Below are positions 1-8,108 of a stretch of DNA of 15,087 nt, one piece after another (position 1 is the first letter of the stretch; every line of letters begins with the position of its first letter). The position numbers and the translations under genes are program-made. Location: NCBI GenBank assembly GCA_017633835.1, contig JAGBOP010000039.1, positions 1 to 15,087 of the forward strand. Reading direction: 5' to 3'. The notes under the pieces were generated by a model, which saw only the letters and a list, made by a program, of their open reading frames with translations, had not been told where the DNA came from and ran no database searches. This DNA comes from a bacterium (GTDB lineage Bacteria; Bacillota_I; Bacilli_A; Mycoplasmatales; Mycoplasmoidaceae).

Positions 1-71
1 TACGAAAGCAACATGCCAATAATTAAAATTACAATGGCAAGGATAAAGACGAAAATATCGATACCTGTCAT
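1..71 (-). CDS. N-terminal fragment of a membrane protein, gene continues beyond the window
   Basis: An ATG at 71-69 on the minus strand opens a frame that stays open to the window edge (23 codons). After a short polar start (MTGIDIF) the residues are almost all hydrophobic (V, F, I, L, A, G), which is one membrane-spanning or signal-anchor helix. A TATACT box at 81-86 on the same strand lies about ten bases upstream of the ATG, so the message may be nearly leaderless. The fragment is too short to name: CvpA-like proteins and RNase Y both begin with a helix like this, but nothing seen here decides between them. It is divergent from plsC. Confidence 0.5.
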   Translation of the reverse strand, partial: MTGIDIFVFILAIVILIIGMLLS

Positions 72-72
72 A

Positions 73-100
73 TTACATTTAGTATATAAATATTTATAAT
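73..100 (+). promoter_or_regulatory. Predicted sigma-70-type promoter of the plsC operon
   Basis: TTACAT at 73-78 and a perfect TATAAT at 95-100 are separated by 16 nt. Transcription would start near 107, about 12 nt before the plsC ATG, and a weak Shine-Dalgarno AAGGT sits at 106-110. The 47-nt gap (72-118) is shared with the divergent membrane-protein gene, so the two promoters overlap. Confidence 0.55.
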
Positions 101-118
101 ATTATAAGGTATAAAATA

Positions 119-1162
119 ATGAAAAGAAGCTATTTTGGAAACGATAAAACAAAAAAGACCATTCGCGATATTTATGATGATACCAATAAGATTAAATTAA
201 CTGGTTTTGGAAAATTTACTTATGGCTTAAAATCCGTCATGGTTCCTTTTAGTATGGCACACTTGTCCATTGGACTTGACATGTGCAAATCTAAATATAA
301 AAAATACGAAAAAGATGGTAAGCAATTATCAAGTGCAACTGAACGTTATAAATTTGTTGATAAAATTATTCGCCGCACATTAAATACTAAACATGTTAAA
401 TTCCATGAATTTGGGTTTGACCATGTTCCTAAAACCCCAGTTCTATTCATCTGCAATCATAAATCTTTAATCGATGCATTATTATTAATGCACACTGCAA
501 TTAAGCACGATGAACTCCCATTTGTAAGAGTGTTGGCAAAAACAGAATTACAAGATACCAGGCGTTTAAGTTGATTGTTACGTTTAATGGATACGATTTG
601 AATTGACCGCAAGGACTTGCGTTCAATTAATAAGGTCATTGATGAATGTGCTAATGTGTTTAAAGAAGACCACTCATTATTAGTATTCCCAGAAGGAACA
701 AGAACTAGCGGTAATGAATTAGGTAAATTTGGTTCGGCAATCTTAGAAGTTGCTTATAAAACTTTTGTGCCAATTGTACCGGTTTGCATTTTTGGAACTG
801 ATGGCTTTTTAGCAAAAGACAAAAATGAAAAGCCAAAGTATCATATTGGGGAAATCGTCATTGACGCTTTAGAACCAATTAGATCAAGCGAATACATGAA
901 CTGGTCACGGCAATATCTTGCTGATGTTTTGCGGGACCGCATTCAACAACGCTATAACCTTTGAAAAGAAAATCATGAATACATGTATTCTTCTTCATTT
1001 AAACGCTATAAAGTTGATGACCCATTAACGGCAAACAAGAAATTAAATGAAGGCGAACAACAACGCATGAAGGCTCGTGGTAGTAACACTGCTCAAAAAT
1101 TAAATAATAAGAAAGCCAATCCTTCAACTGCTAATGCATCGAATAATTCCCCTAAAAAATAA
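119..1162 (+). CDS. plsC: 1-acyl-sn-glycerol-3-phosphate acyltransferase
   Basis: A 347-residue protein once three TGA codons (572-574, 599-601, 962-964) are read as Trp. It carries the glycerolipid acyltransferase signature: the H-x4-D motif in NHKSLID (His114, Asp119) and the acceptor-binding FPEGTR block (190-195). The family acylates lysophosphatidic acid to phosphatidic acid at the inner face of the membrane, the precursor used by CdsA and PgsA; pgsA lies further along this operon. The acyltransferase domain occupies roughly residues 95-280. Most PlsC proteins are nearer 200-270 residues; here there is a basic N-terminal extension of about 90 residues and a C-terminal tail rich in Lys, Asn, Ser and Ala that looks disordered. 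The start is the first ATG after the promoter. thyA follows after 10 nt. Confidence 0.9.
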
Positions 1163-1172
1163 TTAGTTTAAA

Positions 1173-2039
1173 ATGCAACAGTATTTAGATTTATTAAGAT
1201 TAGTTTTAACCAAAGGAAAACTAACAGCAAACCGAACGGGAATTGATACCTATACTTATTTCGGTACGCAATCTCGCTATGATTTGGATGCTGGTTTTCC
1301 CTTATTAACGACAAAAAAAGTGTTTTTTAAGGGAATTGTGCATGAATTGTTGTGGTTCATTCGTGGAGACACTAACATTCGTTATCTAGTAAAAAATAAA
1401 GTCAAAATTTGAAATGAGTGGCCATACGAACAATTTAAGAAATCAAATGATTATCATCAAGAAAGTATGGATGAATTCATTTACAAGATTGAAAATGATG
1501 AAGCATTTTCCAAAAAATATGGTGAATTAGGTCCAGTGTATGGAAAGCAATGACGCAACTTTAACGGGGTTGATCAATTGCAAAATGCAATCAACGAAAT
1601 TAAGCATAACCCTACTTCAAGACGCATCATTGTAAGTGCTTGAAATCCTAGCGAAGTAAAAGATATGCTGTTGCCTCCTTGTCATGCCTTATTTCAATTT
1701 TATGTAGAAGGTAATGATTTAAGTTTGCAACTATATCAACGTAGTGCTGATTTATTTTTGGGAGTGCCATTTAACATTGCTTCATATGCATTGCTATTGA
1801 TTTTAGTTGCTGATGTATGTCACTTGCACCCCAAGGAATTTGTGCATACGCTGGGAGTAGCACATATTTATCAAAACCACATCGAACAAGTAAAATTGCA
1901 ATTAACCAGAATTCCCAAAAAATTGCCCCATCTAAAATTATTACATCACTATGACGATATCACTAAATATCAATTTGATGATATTGTGCTTGAAGATTAT
2001 GATCCATATCCAGCAATCAAGGGAAAGGTGGCAGTGTAA
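1173..2039 (+). CDS. thyA: Thymidylate synthase
   Basis: A 288-residue thymidylate synthase, which methylates dUMP to dTMP using methylene-tetrahydrofolate and releases dihydrofolate. Visible motifs are Arg21 in [25 protein letters not shown], the nucleophile Cys170 in PPCH, QRSAD (190-193), and FNIASYALL with Asn201. A short insertion relative to the E. coli enzyme lies between the N-terminal third and GPVYGKQW, as in Bacillus/Lactobacillus-type enzymes. Three TGA codons fall on family-invariant tryptophans (IWNEW, GKQWR, VSAWN), which proves the code. One oddity: the usual GDxHxY motif reads GVAHIY here, so Val229 replaces a conserved Asp, while His231 and Tyr233 are kept. dfrA starts 4 nt downstream and recycles the dihydrofolate made here. 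Confidence 0.95.
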
Positions 2040-2043
2040 AATC

Positions 2044-2538
2044 ATGATTTGTTTAATTTGGTGTGAAGATAAAAGACACGGGATTGCTAAAGCTGGCATT
2101 ATTCCATGAGATGTTCCTAGTGATCGAGCAATTTTTAAAAAAGTTACTAGTGATAAAATTGTGGTAATGGGCAGAAAAACTTGGGAATCATTACCAAAAA
2201 AACCATTGCCAGATCGCATTAATTACATTCTTACCAAAGATGATAAATTCAATGTTGATTTACCCAATACTTATGTCATTCATAATATTGACCCCATTCT
2301 TGAATTAAGTCGCAATAATAATGATGTATATGTGATTGGGGGTAAGCAAGTTTATGAATTATTCTTTAAGTATGCTAATGGATTAATTATTACCAAACTT
2401 GATGAAGATTTTGATTGTGATACCATCCTTGAATACGATTTAGGCAAATTTGAACAAACAAAATCAATGACAATCCATGATAAAAAAGGTACTGATTACG
2501 TGTTGGAAGCGTGAAACCGTAAACCACTATGGAAGTAG
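2044..2538 (+). CDS. dfrA: Dihydrofolate reductase
   Basis: A 164-residue dihydrofolate reductase, converting dihydrofolate to tetrahydrofolate with NADPH. The sequence shows the IPW motif with Trp22 (encoded by TGA at 2107-2109), the catalytic acid Asp27, MGRKTWESL for NADPH binding, and IGGKQVYE near residue 100. Length is typical. The true start is the ATG at 2044, 4 nt after the thyA stop; the part before 2161 is easily missed because of the TGA. A second TGA near the end (2512-2514) extends the protein by eight residues beyond a standard-code reading. In the Met20 loop the usual GIG reads GIA (Ala15). The last 10 nt overlap the scpA start, so translation is probably coupled. Confidence 0.94.
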
Positions 2539-3347
2539 AACAAACCCTTAGTAATAATAATTCTGACTGAAAGATTAAGTGAAAGGATTATTATGGTCCC
2601 ATTGATGCATTACTTGATATCATTGAAAAAAATAAAGTTTTAATTCTTGATGTTGATTTATGTGCCATTACTGAACAATACAATCAGTATGTGCAAGACT
2701 TATTAGCTAAATCAGCGTTAAGTCGCCTAAAAATTGACCGCATTAGTGATTATTTAATTTTGGCTCAATACTTAATTAGGATTAAAACGTTATATTTGTT
2801 GCAAAAACAAAAAGAATTTTTTGATGAACGAAATACCCAATTTAATTGAAGTCAAGATGCTCTAGCTCAATTATTAATGACAGTGCAAAAATATAAAACG
2901 GCGATTAGTATTCTTACAGAAAAGCAAAATGAACGCATTTTACTTTTATCAAAAGAAAATGCAACCTTTGAAAAACTTTTACCACCTGATTTTAATTACG
3001 AAAAAGTCCCAACTCATTTAGATCCATCAATCTTGCAGCATTATTTTGAAATGTTAAATGCTGAAAATGATGACCTTACCCAAGAAGATTTAAGTTTACA
3101 ACTAAAAAATATTTACAGCGTTTTTAATGTCTCAATTAAAGACTTACAAGCATTAATTTTGCAATACTTGCAAGATAAACATGATGTTCATTTTTTTTCA
3201 ATGTTTAAATCCTTTAAATTTGATCATCAATTTTTAAAGTATTTTTTAGTAACTTTATTTCTTGCCACTTTAATTTTAAAATCAGAAAATAAAATTACCT
3301 TGCAACAAGATAATCTTGATTTAATTTTGAATAAAGTAACAGAATAA
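2529..3347 (+). CDS. scpA: Segregation and condensation protein A
   Basis: A 272-residue ScpA kleisin, the subunit that bridges the SMC heads and binds ScpB in the bacterial condensin. The start ATG at 2529 lies inside the last codons of dfrA, and three TGA codons (two in the first 20 residues, one near residue 110) are read as Trp. The N-terminal signature is clear: YYGPIDALLDIIEKNK followed by ITEQYNQYV, equivalent to the family's FEGPLDLLLxLI...ITEQY. This is followed by a helical block rich in Leu (DYLILAQYLIRIKTLYLL), an acidic linker, and a C-terminal winged-helix-like segment. The gene directly precedes scpB (5-nt gap). No smc gene lies in the window. Confidence 0.92.
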
Positions 3348-3352
3348 TTATT

Positions 3353-3931
3353 ATGACAACATCGCAAAAACAATTAATTGAAGCAGCATTGTATGTCGCT
3401 GGGAACGATGGATTAAGTACGAGTGATTTAGCATTATTACTTAATGTTGATAAGAAAGAAGTCAAGAACATTATGGTTGCTCTTGCTTCTTATCATAACA
3501 ATAATGAAGAAAGTGCGTTTCAAATTAGTGATTTTAATAATCACTATAAGATGCTAACCAAACCAAGTTTAAATAGTCAACTAATTAAACTTGCAAAGAT
3601 TCGTTATAAAAATCCGTTAACTAAATCACTAATGGTCATTTTAACCTTAATTGCTTATAATGGGCCAATTACCAAAAAGCAATTAGAAAAAATGAAACCG
3701 GGGTTTAACAAGATTAAAGTTGCTGAAAATGGAGAAGCAAATCTAGATGAAGCTACTAGTTGTGATTATGCAATTAGTAAATTAAGAGAACTAGAATTAA
3801 TTGAACCAGTCATTTTAGATGAACCTGGTAAACCTTATGGATACAAAATTACAGGTAAATTCTTGGATGTTTTTGGGTTAAAAAGCGTGCGGGATTTACC
3901 AAAATTAAATGAAACTAAAGAAAATAAATAA
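3353..3931 (+). CDS. scpB: Segregation and condensation protein B
   Basis: A 192-residue ScpB, which dimerises and binds the middle of ScpA in the SMC complex. It opens with QLIEAALYVAGNDGLS (family: IEALLFVSGEPLS), then a first winged helix (TSDLALLLNVDKKEV), followed by YKMLTKP, a second winged helix with LTLIAYNGPITKKQLE, and the closing AISKLRELELIEP and GKPYGYKIT. Length is typical of the family. There are no in-frame TGA codons. No Shine-Dalgarno is visible in the 5-nt gap after scpA, so translation is probably coupled to it. Confidence 0.93.
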   Translation: MTTSQKQLIEAALYVAGNDGLSTSDLALLLNVDKKEVKNIMVALASYHNNNEESAFQISDFNNHYKMLTKPSLNSQLIKLAKIRYKNPLTKSLMVILTLIAYNGPITKKQLEKMKPGFNKIKVAENGEANLDEATSCDYAISKLRELELIEPVILDEPGKPYGYKITGKFLDVFGLKSVRDLPKLNETKENK

Positions 3932-3957
3932 AATCATTTTAAATAATAGAAAATAAC

Positions 3958-3962
3958 GAGGT
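3958..3962 (+). promoter_or_regulatory. Shine-Dalgarno of asnS
   Basis: GAGGT lies 7 nt before the asnS ATG at 3970. It is one of the few good ribosome binding sites in the plus-strand genes. It sits in the widest gap of this operon (3932-3969, 38 nt); that gap is AT-rich but has no convincing -10/-35 pair, so an internal promoter is only possible. Confidence 0.6.
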
Positions 3963-3969
3963 ATTAATA

Positions 3970-5346
3970 ATGGAAATTCATTCTTTTTATGATTTAGACA
4001 AAGAATATCAAAAATTAGCAGCAGCTAATACTGAAATTACCATTGACTGCTGGGTAAGAACTAATCGTTCTTCAGGTAAGATTGGGTTTCTTACTGTTAC
4101 TGATGGTACTTCTTGCAACATGCAAGTTGTTTACAAAAAAGACCAAGTAAGTAACTTCGAAGAAATTGAACACTTATCAGTTTGAACTGCTATTCAAGTA
4201 ACTGGTAAAGTAGTGTTACGACCAAAAGATAATTTTTATGAAATCAATGCCGACAAGATTGAAGTATTAGCAACTTGTGATGCTGATTTTCCATTGCAAA
4301 ACAAGCAACACTCCTTTGAATTCTTGCGGGATATTTCTCACTTACGAGCTCGTTCTAACTTATTTAACGCAATTATGCGGATTCGCAGTGAAGCTGCTTT
4401 TGCTATTCATGATTATTATCATAAAAACCGTTTCTTATACTTAAACGCTCCAGAAATTTCTGTTAACGATGGTGAAGGAGCAGGAGAAAACTTCATTGTA
4501 ACTACCAGAGAAGATAAAACCAATGCAAAATTCTTTGGTACCACTGGTTATTTAACTGTTTCTGGTCAATTACATGGTGAAGCATACGCCCAAGCATTTA
4601 AGGATATTTATACATTTGGTCCAACTTTCAGAGCAGAAAATTCCCACACTAACCGCCACATTTCTGAATTCTGAATGATTGAACCAGAAATGGCATTTAG
4701 CGATTTTAACCACGGAATTAAGATTGCAGAAGACACTTTAAAATACGTCATTAAATGAGTACTTGAACACTGCAAATATGAACTTGAAGTTTGTGCAAGT
4801 AAGAATGATCCAACGTTAATTGAACGGTTGCACAAATATGCAGAAAATCCATTCCCAATTGTTCAATATAAAGATGCAATAGTTTTATTAAAAGAACATT
4901 CAGATGCTGGTAAAGTAAACTTTGAAAACAAAGATATTTTCTTTGGTTTAGACTTAGGTAGCGAACACGAAAAATACCTATGCGAACAAGTTTACCAAAT
5001 GCCAATTTTCCTTGTTAACTATCCAAAAGAAATTAAAGCATTCTACATGAAAGCTAACCCTGACCAAAAAACCGTGGCTGCTTTTGACTGCTTAGTACCT
5101 GGTATTGGTGAAGTAGTTGGTGGTAGTGAACGGGAAGGGGACTATAATAAACTAACTGCTCGGTGTGAAGAATTAAAGATGAATACACAAGTTCTTGACT
5201 GATACATTAACTTACGGAAATATGGTTATTATAAATCGGTTGGTTTTGGGATTGGTTTTGAACGAATGGTTATGATGTTAACTGCAGTTGAAAACATTCG
5301 CGATGTTATTTCTTTCCCACGTTTCCCTGGTTCATTAAAGTTCTAG
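3970..5346 (+). CDS. asnS: Asparaginyl-tRNA synthetase
   Basis: A 458-residue class IIb aminoacyl-tRNA synthetase that charges tRNA-Asn. An N-terminal OB-fold anticodon-binding domain (about 1-110, with [17 protein letters not shown]) is followed by the catalytic core. Motif 2 is [10 protein letters not shown]...RHISEFW (from residue 216), and motif 3 is [13 protein letters not shown] (425-437). [24 protein letters not shown] and the absence of an aspartyl-type GAD insertion favour Asn over Asp specificity. Four TGA codons are read as Trp. The gene is preceded by a good Shine-Dalgarno, and its TAG stop is followed immediately by the pgsA ATG with no spacer. Confidence 0.95.
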
Positions 5347-6015
5347 ATGCTTCTTATCAGAAAATATTTTCAAAAAAAGAATATTCCGAATGCACTCACA
5401 ATTTTTCGCATTATCTTAATGATTATTGTGATTATCTTTGTGTTAGTGCCATTCGGACCAATTTGTTATAGTTTAAAGTTAAATGGGGCTGTAAGTTCAG
5501 CTACTGCTTCATTTCAACTCAATGAAATTTTAGCTGCAATTCTATTTGTTATTGCTTCTTTAACTGATTTCTTAGATGGATATATTGCTAGAAAATATCA
5601 TTGGGTATCAGACTTTGGCAAAATTTGGGATCCATTAGCTGATAAGTTATTGGTTGATGGCGTGTTAATTTGCTTTGCTTATTTATCATTAATTCCAATC
5701 TGGGTTTGTGTACTTTTAATTTTGCGGGACTTTATTGTCGACGCATTTAGAATGCATGCATTAAGTAAGCAAATCATTGTACCAGCTTCGATGTGAGGAA
5801 AATTAAAAACTGTGTTTGAATTAGTTGGTTTAATTTTAATTTTCTTCTTTATGCATTTTGGTTTTGACTTAGCACTAGCTACAAACCAAGAAGTGGATTG
5901 ATATTTAGGTCAAAACTTTGTGATGCTAGTTGCTACTTTATTTAGTTTAGTATCAATGGGAATTTACATGGTACAAATTAGCAAGCAAATTGCTTTAGTA
6001 AAGGTTAAACAATAA
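5347..6015 (+). CDS. pgsA: CDP-diacylglycerol-glycerol-3-phosphate 3-phosphatidyltransferase
   Basis: A 222-residue integral membrane enzyme that makes phosphatidylglycerol phosphate from CDP-diacylglycerol and glycerol-3-phosphate. The complete CDP-alcohol phosphotransferase motif is present: Asp74, Asp77-Gly78, Ala81-Arg82, Gly91, Asp95 and Asp99, with the family spacing. Early NIPNALTIFRI is typical of PgsA. Several hydrophobic helices are visible (about 19-37, 59-72, 100-122, and two in the C-terminal third). A stretch rich in Ser, Thr and Ala at about 43-57 forms a loop after the first helix. TGA codons encode Trp in the C-terminal third. The gene abuts asnS and is 2 nt from the cinA-like gene, the order I recall from M. 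genitalium. Confidence 0.93.
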
Positions 6016-6017
6016 AC

Positions 6018-6512
6018 ATGGGTTTACATCATATTGTTATTTCACGATTACAAGAATTAAACTTAAAAGTAGGAATTGTGGAAACAAGTACCAGTGGAAT
6101 GATTTCATCAAACTTTGCAGTCTATGATGATTATGCTAAAGTCTATCAATTTGGGTTTGTTTTTAATGATTTGTCATTAGCGTGAAAGTTTGATTTAGAT
6201 ACGAAAAATTTTATTTGTAAGAATAACGCTCGCAAACTTGCTAAATATTTCCATGATGAATATGATTGTGATTGCGTATTAAGTGTTGTATCGACGAGCA
6301 ATGACCCTAATTTGAAAGAAATTCCGAATTTGCAAGTGGATGAAAAAATGAAGAACAATCCAAACGGACATGCCTTCATTTCCATATATGTGGTTGATGA
6401 GTTTAATGATTACGAATTACAATTTAAATCCTACAATGAATTGCAAGATCGCATTACCATCACCAATAAAGCCATTAATACTTTATTAAGTGTGCTTTTA
6501 ACCTTACACTAA
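6018..6512 (+). CDS. CinA C-terminal-domain-like protein, degenerate
   Basis: A 164-residue protein matching only the C-terminal (PncC-type nicotinamide-nucleotide amidase) domain of CinA. The start LQELNLKVGIVETSTSG corresponds to the family's L...lkva.AESCTGG, but the motif reads E22-T-S-T-S-G27. The later TGIAGP motif is replaced by VSTSND (91-96), while GHAFISIYVV fits the family's G.vyia strand. With both motifs altered, amidase activity is doubtful. Identification rests on weak similarity plus position directly after asnS-pgsA, where mycoplasmas carry a short cinA-like gene. One TGA (6181-6183) is read as Trp. Its TAA overlaps the TAG of the convergent gene at 6509, with no terminator between them. 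Confidence 0.6.
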
Positions 6513-6793
6513 TATTGTTTAAGTTTTAGAAAATTAATAATTGCTTGTTTATCATCAGTTTGATAAATAACAAAATCATAATTAAAAAATACTAACGTTA
6601 AATCTTGTTTGACGTTGTATTTTTTTGTTAATGCTTCAAAAACATGTGGATTGATGATAATTACGTCAACAGGACAATCAGCAAGTAATGTTTTTATTTC
6701 ATTGGGAATAGTAGTAGCAAATAGAAAAATTAATTTATCTTTATTTTTAGTAAATTCATCAAGTTGTAAATATGAAGTTAATACTTTAGTCAT
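6509..6793 (-). CDS. Small thioredoxin-fold-like protein without CXXC
   Basis: A 94-residue reading frame that starts within the last 8 nt of gmk and ends tail-to-tail in the stop codon of the cinA-like gene. It has no TGA codons and I do not recognise a named family. The pattern of segments resembles thioredoxin: an early LDEFTKN helix, a hydrophobic strand LIFLFATT (21-28), a helix, the strand VDVIIINP (42-49), ALTKKYNVKQDLTLVFF (54-70) matching la.ky.v...PTl.lF, and a final helix. The redox CXXC is absent (Thr-Thr-Ile-Pro-Asn at 27-31), the cis-proline position is not Pro, and the only Cys is Cys40. It may be a structural or binding relative; the gene overlap supports real translation. The fold assignment is an inference by eye. 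Confidence 0.55.
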   Translation of the reverse strand: MTKVLTSYLQLDEFTKNKDKLIFLFATTIPNEIKTLLADCPVDVIIINPHVFEALTKKYNVKQDLTLVFFNYDFVIYQTDDKQAIINFLKLKQY

Positions 6794-7355
6794 GATTAAT
6801 AATTTGTTTGATTAAACTACGAAGTTGTTCAATGCAATTATTTAATTCGTCATTAACCACCATATAATCGTACATCTTAGTTAACTTTAATTCTTCTTTA
6901 GCTTTTGCTAAACGTTGGTTAATGACATCCATACTTTCAGTATTACGTTTAATCAACCGTTCTTTTAAGGTTTCGATTGAGGGAGGGGCAATAAATATTT
7001 TGGTCATTGGTAAATCAAAACTACTTAATTTTTTAACCCCCGCTGTTTCAATTTCTAATAGAACATTATTTCCACATGCTAGTTGGTCACAAACAAATGA
7101 TTTTGGGGTGCCATAATAATTATTGTTGTATATTGCATATTCCAAGAAGTTATTTTTTTGGATTAAATCCTTAAAATGATCCACATTGGTAAAAAAATAA
7201 TCAATGCCATCTTGTTCATTGTTGCGTGGTAATCTAGTTGTCATGGAAATTGACATGTGCAAGTTTAAAGATTTATCTTGCATGATTTCATCCAAGATGG
7301 TTTTTTTACCAACTCCACTTGGACCACTTATAATAATTAATTTTCCTTGTGCCAT
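6786..7355 (-). CDS. gmk: Guanylate kinase
   Basis: A 189-residue guanylate kinase, phosphorylating GMP and dGMP to the diphosphates with ATP. The P-loop GPSGVGKKT spans 11-19 (the usual GKST is GKKT here). SISMTTRLPRNNEQDGIDYFF-type residues form the GMP-binding block, followed by FLEYAIYNNNYYGTP and LLEIETAGVKKL, and a lid region with RLIKRNTES. Length is typical. No in-frame TGA is present. The ATG at 7355 has no Shine-Dalgarno before it; a divergent 100-nt gap (7356-7455) separates it from def. The following small gene begins inside its last codons. Confidence 0.95.
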   Translation of the reverse strand: MAQGKLIIISGPSGVGKKTILDEIMQDKSLNLHMSISMTTRLPRNNEQDGIDYFFTNVDHFKDLIQKNNFLEYAIYNNNYYGTPKSFVCDQLACGNNVLLEIETAGVKKLSSFDLPMTKIFIAPPSIETLKERLIKRNTESMDVINQRLAKAKEELKLTKMYDYMVVNDELNNCIEQLRSLIKQIINHD

Positions 7356-7390
7356 ATTGTTTTTTTATAATTAATAATATTATCTAAACT

Positions 7391-7418
7391 TTGCTATTTT
7401 TATTTATAATTTTATAAT
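7391..7418 (+). promoter_or_regulatory. Predicted promoter of def-rnj
   Basis: TTGCTA at 7391-7396 and TATAAT at 7413-7418 are spaced by 16 nt; a second TATAAT lies at 7405-7410 but is too close to this -35. The start of transcription would be near 7425, giving a leader of about 30 nt before the def ATG at 7456. The divergent gap also has to hold the gmk promoter on the other strand, where several AT-rich -10-like boxes occur and none stands out. Confidence 0.5.
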
Positions 7419-7455
7419 AAGTAATTTTAACAAAATCGAATGTTTTTCCTTGATT

Positions 7456-8097
7456 ATGAAAGAATTAATACCAAATAAAAAATGATTATCCATGGACGAT
7501 AAGTTAGTAATTCGCATGCATTGTGCTCCCGTAGATCCTAATGCCATTACTGCTGACGACCAATTATTAATGCAAAAAATGCAAGCATATATTGATGAAT
7601 CATATGCTAATCATGCTAAGAAATTGCACATTGTACCCGGAATTGCCATTGCTGCTAACCAATTAGGGGTTCCAAAACAAATCGTTTACGTTCACTTTGA
7701 TGGTGATGGCATTGAACATAAATACATGTTATTTAATCCCAAAATTATTTCTAGTTCTGTAGCCAAAACCTATTTACCACGGGGCGAAGGATGTTTATCT
7801 GTTGATGGAGATTACCCAGGGGTATCTATTCGTTATAAAACGGTTAAAGTTAGTGCTTATGACTACTTTAATAAAAAAGACATTATCATTGATGCCAAAG
7901 GAATTTTAGCAATTTGTTTACAACACGAAATTGATCATTTGCATGGTTTAGTTTATTATGACCGGATTGCTCAAATTCCTGATAATGCAACTGCTTATGA
8001 ACCAATGAATTTGCAAAAAGAAACTGCACCAAAACCATCCATTGATGCTAATAATCAATTAGAAATTAATAAAACAAAAGAAACTAATACAAAGTAA
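7456..8097 (+). CDS. def: Peptide deformylase
   Basis: A 213-residue metalloenzyme that removes the formyl group from the N-terminal Met of new proteins. All three deformylase motifs are seen: GIAIAANQLG (family GxGxAAPQ/NxG), EGCLSV with metal ligand Cys113, and QHEIDHLHG with His157, Glu158 and His161. The start is placed at the ATG at 7456, not the ATG at 7492, because the 12 extra codons, which include a TGA (Trp, 7483-7485), give the PNKKWLSMDD lead-in typical of mycoplasma deformylases. No clear Shine-Dalgarno precedes it. The tail after residue about 185 is polar and rich in Asn, Lys and Glu. RNase J follows after 11 nt. Confidence 0.93.
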
Positions 8098-8108
8098 TTT
8101 TTATTTAT

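Noticed and set aside
457..639. Minus-strand open frame inside plsC
   Set aside because: It lies opposite a well-supported gene, and its sequence shows no family pattern.
6609..6815. Plus-strand open frame opposite the small gene after gmk
   Set aside because: The minus-strand frame has a better fold pattern, a coupled start and uninterrupted extent; the plus frame has none of these.
7356..7455. Riboswitch or small RNA in the gmk/def gap
   Set aside because: The 100-nt gap is AT-rich with promoter-like boxes only; no stable stem-loop or known riboswitch consensus was visible.
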